Shown piece after piece: positions 52,755 to 60,416 of a DNA stretch of 64,000 bases. Made by a program: the position numbers and the translations under genes. This stretch comes from Chitinophagales bacterium. GTDB lineage: Bacteria > Bacteroidota > Bacteroidia > Chitinophagales > BACL12. Positions within the stretch are counted from its first letter, which is position 1. Each line of letters starts with the position of its first letter. The notes below the pieces were generated by a model. It was given only the letters and a program-made list of their open reading frames with translations, was not told the origin of the DNA and did not search any database. The DNA is taken from assembly GCA_020636645.1 (NCBI GenBank), contig JACJXO010000003.1, positions 186,001 to 250,000 of the forward strand. Reading direction: 5' to 3'.

Positions 52755-53737
52755 GAACAAGGATAGTAATACCGGGTATGCTGCTGGGCACTTTTCTGGC
52801 GGTTGCAGGATGCAAAACTGAATTCATACGCCTGGAGCCCGACAATCTTCCACTGAATCCATTTGATACGATCGATTACGGCGAAGAAATGCTGGAGGTA
52901 CTGGACATAGACAGTGCATCTTTTTTAGGACTGCACACCTACATCTTTCAGCCTACCTGTGCCGTTCCGGGTTGTCATGACGGCAACTTTGAACCGGACT
53001 TCCGCACCGTTCAGTCATCCTACAATACCTTGCTCTATGCACCGGTCATCAAGAATGATGATGCCGGCACTTTTACCTACCGGGTAATACCGGGCGATAC
53101 TGCCCTGTCCTGGCTTCATGAACGCATCACTACCGATGATGAGGTTCTGGGCAGAATGCCTTTGTATGACACCCTGTATCCGGCAGAACGCGAAAAGATC
53201 ACCACCTGGATACTGGACGGGGCAAAAGATGTAATGGGAAATTCACCCTCCCTTCCCAACTACCAGCCTGTATCATTCGGTTTCATCGCCTATGAAAATG
53301 ATACGCTGGGCATCAGGCTGGATGAGAACCGTGCAGATGCCGTTTCACCCATTGGCCTGCCAGATAATACCATGGTTGAATTCTGGTTCGGGGTTTATGA
53401 TACGGATGAGTACGGCAGCTATCTGGGAGGATGGGATCTGGACTACAATAAAGTTAGAATCAGCAAGGAACCATACTTTTTTACAGATCCTGCAGAGTAT
53501 TCTATGGAGGTACTGGATGCCCTGACGCCTTATATAGGCCCTTTGTTCTGGGATCCGCTGGTGCCGGTACCTTACTACCATCATTTCACTATCAATACTG
53601 CAGATTTTGACCCTGGCAGCTATTACTTCATGCGGTTTTATGTTGATGACGGCGATCATCCTGAACCCACAGAAATTCCGAATACGGGTTCTCCTTCCTA
53701 TCTGCTCACCTATTTCAGCTTTTACATACAGGAATGA
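52751..53737 (+). CDS. Cytochrome-c-like lipoprotein with CX4CH motif
   Basis: A 328-residue predicted lipoprotein (signal ending VAGC). Residues 60-160 look like a planctomycete-type cytochrome c domain: a single heme-type motif C-A-V-P-G-C-H at residues 70-76, GDTALSWLHERITTDDEVLGRM and REKITTWILDGAKDVMG, matching the usual order of heme Cys, distal RMPL Met and the C-terminal WI..GA helix. The motif is CX4CH instead of CX2CH. The C-terminal half (about 165-328) is beta-rich and unrecognised. It overlaps neighbours by 4 bases each. A heme-attachment system is not in the window. Confidence 0.8.
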   Translation: MRTRIVIPGMLLGTFLAVAGCKTEFIRLEPDNLPLNPFDTIDYGEEMLEVLDIDSASFLGLHTYIFQPTCAVPGCHDGNFEPDFRTVQSSYNTLLYAPVIKNDDAGTFTYRVIPGDTALSWLHERITTDDEVLGRMPLYDTLYPAEREKITTWILDGAKDVMGNSPSLPNYQPVSFGFIAYENDTLGIRLDENRADAVSPIGLPDNTMVEFWFGVYDTDEYGSYLGGWDLDYNKVRISKEPYFFTDPAEYSMEVLDALTPYIGPLFWDPLVPVPYYHHFTINTADFDPGSYYFMRFYVDDGDHPEPTEIPNTGSPSYLLTYFSFYIQE

Positions 53738-54195
53738 GACAGATCAGTTACATAGTATTGTCATGCCTGATGATGGGCATCACTGCCTGTAAAAAGGAAA
53801 CGGTATCAGAACAACCACCTATCTCTCCTGTTCCGTCAATTGAACTCAGGAATACGGCACCAACGGTGGTAACTGAATATGAAGATTCCATCGTATTCGA
53901 CCTGTTCTATCTGGACGGTGATGGCGATCTCGGCTTTGCCGATCCCGACAGTACCAGTGTGTTTCTGGTGGATACGCGAATTCAGACGGTCGAAGATTTC
54001 TACCTGCCATTGCTTGCACCGGAGAATGTTTCGGTGCCCATTCAGGGCATCTTTCAACTGCACCTGGACCGCACCATACTCACGGGTAGTGGAGATACCC
54101 CTGAAACGGTGGTCTTTCAGATCTACCTCCGCGACCGTGCAGGTCATCAGAGCAACGTGGTCTCCACTCCCGCCATCACAGTCAATCCGCAATAA
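53734..54195 (+). CDS. Lipoprotein of unknown function
   Basis: A 153-residue predicted lipoprotein (signal MRQISYIVLSCLMMGITAC, lipobox ITAC). The mature part is a single beta-sandwich-like domain with a DGDGDLGFADPDS acidic loop that could bind calcium, and ends in RDRAGHQSNVVSTPAITV. Fifth gene of the operon, overlapping both neighbours. Not recognised. Confidence 0.78.
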   Translation: MRQISYIVLSCLMMGITACKKETVSEQPPISPVPSIELRNTAPTVVTEYEDSIVFDLFYLDGDGDLGFADPDSTSVFLVDTRIQTVEDFYLPLLAPENVSVPIQGIFQLHLDRTILTGSGDTPETVVFQIYLRDRAGHQSNVVSTPAITVNPQ

Positions 54196-55061
54196 TGAAA
54201 GCTTTGCTCCCCCTGGTATTCGTGTTGTCAGGATCGCTGCTTTTTTCACAGTCAGCCTATCGCTTTGATGACAACAAGGTATGGCTGGAAGAAAGTGGTT
54301 GCCGCGTTACCCAGGGCGATCTGGATCATTACCGTTTTCTTACGGAGTTTGTACTGGGTGCTCCCATCAGCAGTGCACAAAGAAGCTTGCTGCGCAGTCA
54401 GGTCATGGATGCATGTACCGACAGAACTGCGGTATATATGCAGGGCAGACAGGCTGCACAGGCCTTACTGAAACAGTGCAGAATGAGCAGCAATCCTGCC
54501 CAGATAGGTCTTCTCAGCAGCATTCAGGCCTATGCATATCTGTCACAGCCTGAAGACCCTGACAAAGCCCTGGTATTGTCATGGATGAAGGAAAGTAATC
54601 CGGTACTCGCAACAGATACTACCCTGGGGCTGGTTTTTCGTCTGGCAGATGCCTATGCCTGCCTGAATCTGATCCGGCTCAACCACTTCATGTTGCAGGA
54701 TTCAGTTCCTGTAGTAACCAATGAATCCTGGCAGCTAGCCATAGACAGTCTGAGCAGACAATATCTGATGACCGGACAATCAGACCGCAAGTATTTGTCG
54801 TCCATGCAGTTTGTCTGGGTGCAGACAGCTATGGCCTGGCAAACGCTGGACATCGGTTCCAGGCAGGAGATATCCAGGATATTCCGGGAAGAGCGGCATG
54901 GGAAATACCGAAACGGGATGCAGGACCTGCAGCTTACAGAAGACATCAGCAGGGCATTGATCGAGGCAGCAGGTATCACTCCAGACCAGGTCATACAGGC
55001 ACTTGGAAGCGGGCGCAGTGATTTGTTCGGGTGGCGAAAACTGGATACCTTACAGTGGTAA
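54195..55061 (+). CDS. Exported hypothetical protein, last gene of the operon
   Basis: A 288-residue protein with signal peptide MKALLPLVFVLSGSLLFSQ and no lipobox. The mature part is helical and contains four Cys, in GCRVTQ, DACTDR, KQCRMS and YACLNL. No domain recognised. Its ATG overlaps the stop of the preceding gene by 1 base (TAATG). The following DUF1761 gene begins 18 bases later and may be independent. Confidence 0.75.
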   Translation: MKALLPLVFVLSGSLLFSQSAYRFDDNKVWLEESGCRVTQGDLDHYRFLTEFVLGAPISSAQRSLLRSQVMDACTDRTAVYMQGRQAAQALLKQCRMSSNPAQIGLLSSIQAYAYLSQPEDPDKALVLSWMKESNPVLATDTTLGLVFRLADAYACLNLIRLNHFMLQDSVPVVTNESWQLAIDSLSRQYLMTGQSDRKYLSSMQFVWVQTAMAWQTLDIGSRQEISRIFREERHGKYRNGMQDLQLTEDISRALIEAAGITPDQVIQALGSGRSDLFGWRKLDTLQW

Positions 55062-55079
55062 AACCCAACTAACCATAAC

Positions 55080-55487
55080 ATGGACTTTTCAAACGTGAAT
55101 TTTCTGGCGGTCATCGTAAGCGGTATAGCCGCATGGGTTATTGGTGCACTCTGGTACAGCCCCTTACTTTTCAGTAAAAGATGGCAGAAAGAAACAGGCC
55201 TGAGCGATGACGACGTCAGGCAGGCCAACATGGCTGTCATCTTTGGAGGCAGCCTGGTGCTCATGATCATCATGGCTCTGGGGCTGGCAATGCATATTCA
55301 GACCGGTCAGGCCGATCTGATGCGAGGGCTGAAATCTGGACTGCTTACCGGGGTGTTCTTTTCAGCTACTATTATTGGCATCAATTATCTGTATCAGCGA
55401 AAGTCAATTACACTCTGGCTGATCGATGCCGGGTATGCGGTACTGTTCCTGGGTGTGGAGGGAGCCATACTGGGAGTATGGCAGTGA
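55080..55487 (+). CDS. DUF1761 family membrane protein
   Basis: A 135-residue protein with four membrane helices. The N-terminal NFLAVIVSGIAAWVIGALWYSPLLFSKRW run is the family hallmark, with LKSGLLTGVFFSATIIGINY and LWLIDAGYAVLFLGVEGAILG further on. Function unknown. It lies 18 bases after the lipoprotein operon. Confidence 0.9.
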   Translation: MDFSNVNFLAVIVSGIAAWVIGALWYSPLLFSKRWQKETGLSDDDVRQANMAVIFGGSLVLMIIMALGLAMHIQTGQADLMRGLKSGLLTGVFFSATIIGINYLYQRKSITLWLIDAGYAVLFLGVEGAILGVWQ

Positions 55488-55543
55488 GCCGGACTGCTTT
55501 TGGATAAATAAATCAGCTTTCCCTTTTTTGAAATAAATAAGCG

Positions 55544-55551
55544 TATCTTTG
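55544..55551 (+). promoter_or_regulatory. Bacteroidota -7 box (TATCTTTG) for the RRM gene
   Basis: TAnnTTTG match 81 bases before the ATG at 55,633, preceded by a TTTTTTG at 55,524-55,530 (shorter spacing than the reported -33/-7 distance). The resulting leader of about 75 bases contains AACAAGGCCCTTGTTT, a short hairpin, so the leader may be regulated, as in cold-induced RRM genes. Confidence 0.5.
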
Positions 55552-55632
55552 AGCTGTACTTATACTGTACAAGGCACGGGTCGGATTTAACCAAACAAGG
55601 CCCTTGTTTTAAACAGTTATCAATTATTTTTT

Positions 55633-55914
55633 ATGAACATTTTTGTTGCCAAACTTTCCTACAACACTACTGATGACACACTTCGCAGCGCCTTTGAAAG
55701 GTATGGTGAAGTAAGTTCAGCCAAGATCATCATCGATCGTGAAATGAATCGTTCCAAAGGATTCGGATTCGTAGAAATGCCTAATGATGACGAAGCAAAC
55801 AACGCCATCAACGGACTTAACGAGACCGAAATGGACGGCCGCACCATCGTGGTGAAGGAAGCACAACCCCGCGAAAACAACCGCGGTGGTGGTGGTTACA
55901 ACCGTCGTTTCTAA
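55633..55914 (+). CDS. RRM-type RNA-binding protein
   Basis: A single RNA recognition motif of 93 residues. RNP2 is IFVAKLSY and RNP1 KGFGFVEM, with a C-terminal glycine-arginine tail NRGGGGYNRRF. In cyanobacteria and Bacteroides such proteins bind RNA and are often cold-induced or partner small RNAs. A possible structured RNA lies 30 bases downstream. Confidence 0.97.
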   Translation: MNIFVAKLSYNTTDDTLRSAFERYGEVSSAKIIIDREMNRSKGFGFVEMPNDDEANNAINGLNETEMDGRTIVVKEAQPRENNRGGGGYNRRF

Positions 55915-55943
55915 CAGTTTCCAAGGATCGTAAGAAACCCCCT

Positions 55944-56040
55944 ACAGCCCATCCGGGCACACTGCCGTGATCAAGTTATCGCGGAGGCTGTACATCAACA
56001 TGTGCAACCGATCCAAAGGATCAGTATTCGGATGGGCTGT
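55944..56040 (+). ncRNA. Candidate structured RNA or long terminator downstream of the RRM gene
   Basis: A 12-bp perfect inverted repeat (ACAGCCCATCCG at 55,944 and its complement at 56,029) encloses four short hairpins: 55,956-55,966 (GGCA/TGCC), 55,967-55,982 (GTGAT/ATCGC with one GT pair), 55,989-56,006 (7 bp, loop CAAC) and 56,010-56,022 (GATCC/GGATC). A T-rich run TTTTGTATTTTTG follows. Unlike 4.5S, 6S, tmRNA or RNase P RNA in conserved motifs. It could be a small RNA processed from the RRM transcript or simply an elaborate terminator. Confidence 0.4.
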
Positions 56041-56044
56041 TTTG

Positions 56045-56052
56045 TATTTTTG
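56045..56052 (+). promoter_or_regulatory. Bacteroidota -7 box (TATTTTTG) for the radical SAM gene
   Basis: TAnnTTTG match ending 7 bases before the ATG at 56,060 and lying in the T-run that follows the inverted repeat. It favours 56,060 as the start over the GTG at 55,967. Confidence 0.45.
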
Positions 56053-56059
56053 TGCAGCC

Positions 56060-57166
56060 ATGGCATTCGGTATCAACAAACGCAGGATCAGAAAAGCTCT
56101 CCGAAGGCTTCAGAGTCTTCCCGGAGGATGGAATTTCTTTCTCTATTCCGGTAATAAGATCCGTACCTGGTGGTTGCGCACCATCAAAAGTCCGAAAGTT
56201 GCTCACCCCTCTTCCATCATGCTGGAGGTAACCAACCAGTGTAACCTGCGCTGTATCACCTGCCCCAGAGAATACCAATACGGAGAAGAAATGGCCAAGG
56301 GTTTCATGAACCTTGATGCCCTGAAAAAAGTAGTGGATGAAGCTTACCCTTATGTAGATTCCATCGGCCTTACCGGACTGGGCGAGACACTCATGTACAA
56401 GCAGCTGCCTGAAGCACTGGACTATATACGCTCTAAGAACAAAGGCATCATCACAACCATTTCCATCAACGCCCACCTGCCGGGCACTGTTGAGATGGTC
56501 AAAAAGATCGCTGATAAGCTGGATACCCTGCAGATCTCCATGGATGGTGTGGGTCAGGTCTATGAAGATGTGCGGCTGCGCAGTGATTACGATTTCTTCT
56601 ACAACAATGTGAAAGAGATCGTAGCCTGGTGCAAAGACAAACGGGCCGAGGTCATGTTCAACTTTGTGGCGGTCAAAGAGAACTATCATACCATGGCTGA
56701 AGTGATAGAAGTAGCTTCAGAACTGGGTGTGGTAGATGTCAATATCACCCCTTTCAACGTAGCGGCTGTTACAGCTCATGGCATTGACTACTACGACTTC
56801 TTTCATACCGAAGCATTCAAACAGGAACTCCTGCGTGCAAAGGAAAAAGCAGATCAGCTGAAGAACGTCACCATGACCGTATGGGATATTAAAAGCCCGA
56901 ACGAGTTTCAGAAATGCCACCTTCCGTGGGGACATTTCTATATCAGCTGGGATGGCTACGCTACCCCCTGCTGTGCCAAACCATTTCCGAAAGAACTCAA
57001 CTTCGGGAATGTCTTTGACGATGGCCTGATGCATTGCCTGAACACTCCGGGATACCTGGAGTTCAGAGAGATGTGGTATAAGAATGAAGTGCCCTCGTTC
57101 TGCGAGAAATGCCATATGGTCGATCTGAAGCCCATCGACCTGCCGATAGAATTACCGGTCAATTAA
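56060..57166 (+). CDS. Radical SAM/SPASM domain protein
   Basis: A 368-residue radical SAM enzyme. The SAM cluster motif is CNLRCITCPREY, followed by GLTGLGETLM and the central QISMDGVGQVYEDVRLR region. The C-terminal cysteines (FQKCHLPW, CCAKP, FCEKCHMV) form SPASM-type auxiliary clusters. This Bacteroidota family is often near cell-envelope sugar genes, but the substrate is unknown. I start at the Met at 56,060, where the family-like N terminus INKRRIRKALRRLQ begins; the frame runs back to a GTG at 55,967 through the inverted-repeat region, and those 31 residues do not look like family sequence. Confidence 0.9.
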   Translation: MAFGINKRRIRKALRRLQSLPGGWNFFLYSGNKIRTWWLRTIKSPKVAHPSSIMLEVTNQCNLRCITCPREYQYGEEMAKGFMNLDALKKVVDEAYPYVDSIGLTGLGETLMYKQLPEALDYIRSKNKGIITTISINAHLPGTVEMVKKIADKLDTLQISMDGVGQVYEDVRLRSDYDFFYNNVKEIVAWCKDKRAEVMFNFVAVKENYHTMAEVIEVASELGVVDVNITPFNVAAVTAHGIDYYDFFHTEAFKQELLRAKEKADQLKNVTMTVWDIKSPNEFQKCHLPWGHFYISWDGYATPCCAKPFPKELNFGNVFDDGLMHCLNTPGYLEFREMWYKNEVPSFCEKCHMVDLKPIDLPIELPVN

Positions 57167-57381
57167 CCTGCCGTCATCCGGAATATCCTGGCAGCGATCA
57201 GGATGATCAATCCGATCAGAAACAACCATTTGAAACGGTTCCGGCTGTTCCGGAAAATGAATTCCATCCGCTCCTGACGCTCTTTCCCCAGCTTCCAGAT
57301 CCCCCATGTCCACAGCGTACCCGCCAGGAAGAACAGGATGATCAGGATGTCTTTGATGAGTACCAGTGTCTCTGTGCGCAT
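57163..57381 (-). CDS. Small membrane protein
   Basis: A 72-residue protein with two membrane helices (about 6-25 and 48-65) separated by a basic loop (GKERQERMEFIFRNSRNRFK). Its stop overlaps the radical SAM stop by 3 bases. Start chosen at 57,381 because the longer frame upstream reads into the promoter of the next gene. Function unknown. Confidence 0.65.
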   Translation of the reverse strand: MRTETLVLIKDILIILFFLAGTLWTWGIWKLGKERQERMEFIFRNSRNRFKWLFLIGLIILIAARIFRMTAG

Positions 57382-57423
57382 ACTGTAAAGTTGCGCAAAT
57401 TTCAGCGCATGGATGCAGCTATG

Positions 57424-57431
57424 TATATTTG
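57424..57431 (+). promoter_or_regulatory. Bacteroidota -7 box (TATATTTG)
   Basis: TAnnTTTG match ending 3 bases before the ATG at 57,435; suggests a leaderless mRNA. Confidence 0.4.
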
Positions 57432-57434
57432 AGA

Positions 57435-58322
57435 ATGCACCGGATATTATCATGCACGCTTGCCCTGCTCACCACGACTATCGCATTTGCACAGGAATGG
57501 AATCTGCAAAAGGGTGAAGCGAAGGTCTTCGGATCATATAGTTTTCTTCATTATGACAGGATCGCAGGACCGGAAGGCACCTTTGATGAAACAGGATTTG
57601 TGGTGGATGATATGTCCTTCGGATTATTTGCTGTGTACGGGGTAAATGACAAGTGGACATTGTTTCTTGACCTCCCTTACAAACGAATAGAAGCTTCTCC
57701 ATATATCTATCTGGATGATATGTCAGCACCCGATCGTCCTGCTTATCTGCAGGATGTTCCGGAACCGGATGGAGGCACCCTAACCGCTCCGGGCAATGCA
57801 AAAGCAGGAGCATCTTTCGCACTCAGACCTGAAGAGCTGACGGTTTCCCTGACCTTCGAAGCAAATACTTCCACTCAGAATTATATCGATGGCACTGCTA
57901 CCGGCTTCAACAGCAGTGCGGTCATACCGGGTATTGCCTGGATACACGGCACCAACAAATGGTGGAGCAGTGTGCTGGTGCAGGGTGAATGGCGCACGAA
58001 TAACTACAGTTCTGTGCTGGCAGGCAGGGCTGAAGCAGGGTTACATCTGACCAACTGGCTCTATGTTGCAGCGCAACCTGCCTGGAGAATTCCATTGAAT
58101 GAATCTGACGCCGACTGTGATTGTACCCTTGCGTACACGGCATTGTATCTCAATGAACAGAGCTATGTGTCCATGCAGCTGAAGACCGGCGTAGAATACA
58201 GGAACTGGGGCTTACACCTGGCTTCAGGAAATGCATTCTATGTAAGGAATGTTGGGTTGAACCTGGCACTTACCGGAGGTCTCTCCTATCACTTCACTGC
58301 AGATCGTTCCAGCAACGAGTGA
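57435..58322 (+). CDS. Outer-membrane porin-like protein (phenol-degradation MetA family)
   Basis: A 295-residue protein with signal peptide MHRILSCTLALLTTTIAFAQ. The mature part is a barrel of the Pfam MetA-pathway/transporter type: GSYSFLHYDRIAG, FGLFAVYGVNDKWTLFLDLPYKRI, SSVLVQGEWRTNN, AGLHLTNWLYVAAQPAWRI and NLALTGGLSYHF near the end. A hydrophilic tail TADRSSNE follows the usual final aromatic residue. Its 3' end overlaps coaE by 34 bases. Confidence 0.8.
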   Translation: MHRILSCTLALLTTTIAFAQEWNLQKGEAKVFGSYSFLHYDRIAGPEGTFDETGFVVDDMSFGLFAVYGVNDKWTLFLDLPYKRIEASPYIYLDDMSAPDRPAYLQDVPEPDGGTLTAPGNAKAGASFALRPEELTVSLTFEANTSTQNYIDGTATGFNSSAVIPGIAWIHGTNKWWSSVLVQGEWRTNNYSSVLAGRAEAGLHLTNWLYVAAQPAWRIPLNESDADCDCTLAYTALYLNEQSYVSMQLKTGVEYRNWGLHLASGNAFYVRNVGLNLALTGGLSYHFTADRSSNE

Positions 58323-58882
58323 TGGATCTTCCACACCTGAGGGATCAGTTGCTGTTCGCCATCGTTGATGATGACAGCCTGAGATAAGGCCACCTTTTTT
58401 TCCTCCGGCATCTGGTTGCGCACTCTTGCTTCCACTGCCTCCCTGCCTACCCCATCTCTCTGCATCACTCTTGCAATACGCAATGCTTCCGGTGCGGTAA
58501 CTGTGATCAGCATATCCAGTGCTTTGTAGGAACCTGACTCTACCAGCAAGGCAGCTTCACGGATGGTGTAAGGTGCAGATGCATGTGTTTCCTCCCATTG
58601 GATGGCATCTTCCTGCACAGCGGGATGGATGACGGCATTATAGCGCTTCAAAAGGTCTGCATCGGCGAAAACTTTTTCTGCGATCAGTTTCCTGTTGAGC
58701 CTACCGTTTGAATAAGCTTCCTTCCCTAAAAGATCTTCTACCTGAGCTATGATATTTGGATCATTTTCCAGCAGCCATTTCGCCCGTTCATCAGCGTGGT
58801 ACACCGGAATACCCAGCACAGCGAAAAGTTTGCACACGGTTGATTTGCCACTGCCAATATTTCCTGTAACACCGATCTTCAT
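58289..58882 (-). CDS. coaE: Dephospho-CoA kinase
   Basis: Last enzyme of coenzyme A synthesis. The 197-residue P-loop kinase has GNIGSGKSTVCKLF, the acceptor region GIPVYHADERAKWLL, NRKLIAEKVFAD and the lid MQRDGVGREAVEARVRNQMPEE. It is the last gene of nusB-DUF1573-yajC-ybbR-coaE; its start overlaps ybbR by 4 bases. Confidence 0.97.
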   Translation of the reverse strand: MKIGVTGNIGSGKSTVCKLFAVLGIPVYHADERAKWLLENDPNIIAQVEDLLGKEAYSNGRLNRKLIAEKVFADADLLKRYNAVIHPAVQEDAIQWEETHASAPYTIREAALLVESGSYKALDMLITVTAPEALRIARVMQRDGVGREAVEARVRNQMPEEKKVALSQAVIINDGEQQLIPQVWKIHHSLLERSAVK

Positions 58883-59562
58883 GGTTCTTCGGTTGAATTG
58901 TCAGAGCCTTGATGAACCAGGACATGGTAATTGACCACAATGGCTGATGCTTCCAACTCTCCCGGAGGCAGCAATGCTGCTTTGCCCAGTACCCAACCAC
59001 TGTCTGCCGGCAGCACAACGAGTTCAGTTGACCAGTGATCGATCTCTGAAAGCCGGCTGGAAGGCCCGGTCAGGGTGACCGAGTCGGGCCGGATGACAAG
59101 ACTATCTATTGCCCAGCCAGGGGCTGATTCGGTCTCCAGCTTCAGAGGTACTCTTTTGCTCTCTTTGCTGACCGTATGCAGCGGCACGAAGGCGGGATAG
59201 ACATCCAGCAACTCAACCTGATCAGGCAGCTGGGGTATGATCACAGAGCTTTCACTTTTCATATCCAGCACGGATCTTCCTGTGATCGATGATTCTGAGA
59301 TCATGAGCGCAGGCGGATTTACAGCCATTCTGAGCAATTGCCATCCAGTGGCATGAACCTTTAGTTCCAGGTGTTCTGCAATGGAATCAGACACCCACAC
59401 ATCATTTGGCAGCTGAATTTCCAGGCCAGCTCTGACGTGGCTGTCATACTGACGGTTCATAGCCAGAAAAAGCCACATGGCTGCTGCCAGCAAGAGGCAG
59501 ACCAGGTAGCGAAGGGTTGATTCGCCGGGACGGAAACGTGCGTAATCAGGATTGGCACGCAT
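58879..59562 (-). CDS. YbbR-like domain protein
   Basis: A 227-residue protein with an N-terminal membrane anchor (LRYLVCLLLAAAMWLFLAMNRQY, about 18-40) and YbbR-like repeats in the periplasm, each with the DSVTLTGPSSRLSEI-type signature. In Firmicutes YbbR/CdaR controls diadenylate cyclase; in Bacteroidota the gene sits between yajC and coaE, as here, so a link to the cyclase is not implied. Confidence 0.9.
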   Translation of the reverse strand: MRANPDYARFRPGESTLRYLVCLLLAAAMWLFLAMNRQYDSHVRAGLEIQLPNDVWVSDSIAEHLELKVHATGWQLLRMAVNPPALMISESSITGRSVLDMKSESSVIIPQLPDQVELLDVYPAFVPLHTVSKESKRVPLKLETESAPGWAIDSLVIRPDSVTLTGPSSRLSEIDHWSTELVVLPADSGWVLGKAALLPPGELEASAIVVNYHVLVHQGSDNSTEEP

Positions 59563-59571
59563 CCCGTTCCA

Positions 59572-59919
59572 TTAAGATTGCTGAGACTTTCTGTTCTGCG
59601 CAGCCCGGGTATAGTCAAGAGAGATGACAGACTTTTCAATGCGTAGTTTCACATTGTTGTCAACCTCAACCAGGAGGGTCTCATCTTCTACTTTAGCAAT
59701 TCTTGCATGCACCCCACCAATGGTCACGATCTTATCACCTGCCTTCAGTTCACCCAGAAAGTTCTTCTGGTCTTTGGCCTTTTTGGTTTGCGGCCTGATC
59801 ATGAAGAAATACAGGATAACAAAGAACAAGAGGAAGAAGCCGATGGTAGTGAACCCGGATCCGTCTGATGACTGTCCGTTGGGATCGGCCATTAATAAAA
59901 CAGCATTATACATATACAT
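59572..59919 (-). CDS. yajC: Preprotein translocase subunit YajC
   Basis: A 115-residue subunit of the SecDF-YajC complex. One membrane helix (GFFLLFFVILYFFMIRPQTKKAK, about 26-48) is followed by the cytoplasmic domain FLGELKAGDKIVTIGGVHARI and VDNNVKLRIEKSVIS. The family Met-Ile-Arg-Pro-Gln run is intact. It lies 9 bases upstream of ybbR and 11 bases after DUF1573. Confidence 0.96.
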   Translation of the reverse strand: MYMYNAVLLMADPNGQSSDGSGFTTIGFFLLFFVILYFFMIRPQTKKAKDQKNFLGELKAGDKIVTIGGVHARIAKVEDETLLVEVDNNVKLRIEKSVISLDYTRAAQNRKSQQS

Positions 59920-59930
59920 ATCTTTGAGTA

Positions 59931-60401
59931 TTAATTTTGCGGAACGATGACCACACCTTTGATACGGATCTTGTTCTCGTTCGGTATGGTATTCGCGGTG
60001 ATGGTGACAGTTTTGTTGAATGCATCTTTTCTGCCTTCACTGTTGTACTGTACTTTGATGTAGGCAGTTTGCCCGGCTGCTATAGGTTCTTTCGGGTAAT
60101 CAGGCACGGTACATCCACAAGATGCCCTGGCAGAAGTGATGAGCAGGTCTGATTTGCCGGTATTGGTGAACTTGAATTCGTAGGTCACTTTTTCGCCCTG
60201 TACGATCTCACCAAAATCATGCAGGTCTTTTTCGAAGGTCATGATTGGCAGGTTTTCCATATCCACTTCGCCTTCTGCGCTCTGCGGATTATGGATGAGA
60301 TCAGTAGGAAGACTGCCGTCGCTGTTTTCCTTTGATTCATTACAAGACATGAAACCCAGGGCCAGAGCAGCCATCAGGGGGATGTAGAGCATCTTTTTCA
60401 T
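59931..60401 (-). CDS. DUF1573 lipoprotein
   Basis: A 156-residue predicted lipoprotein (signal ending LGFMSC). The mature domain is an immunoglobulin-like DUF1573: FEKDLHDFGEIVQGEKVTYEFKFTNTG, the family SCGCTVPDYPKEPI and GQTAYIKVQYNSEGR. Bacteroidota place this gene between nusB and yajC. Function unknown. Confidence 0.93.
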   Translation of the reverse strand: MKKMLYIPLMAALALGFMSCNESKENSDGSLPTDLIHNPQSAEGEVDMENLPIMTFEKDLHDFGEIVQGEKVTYEFKFTNTGKSDLLITSARASCGCTVPDYPKEPIAAGQTAYIKVQYNSEGRKDAFNKTVTITANTIPNENKIRIKGVVIVPQN

Positions 60402-60416
60402 ACGGTAAAATTAATG

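Noticed and set aside
50025..55061. SusC/SusD polysaccharide-utilisation locus
   Set aside because: There is no TonB-dependent receptor or SusD-like protein; the lipoproteins lack SusD/E/F-type features.
55967..56059. N-terminal extension of the radical SAM protein from a GTG
   Set aside because: The region is taken up by the inverted repeat and its translation is unlike the family; a -7 box sits just before the ATG at 56,060. Not fully excluded.
59909..59916. TATCTTTG on the plus strand upstream of yajC
   Set aside because: It points away from any plus-strand gene and lies inside the yajC start region.
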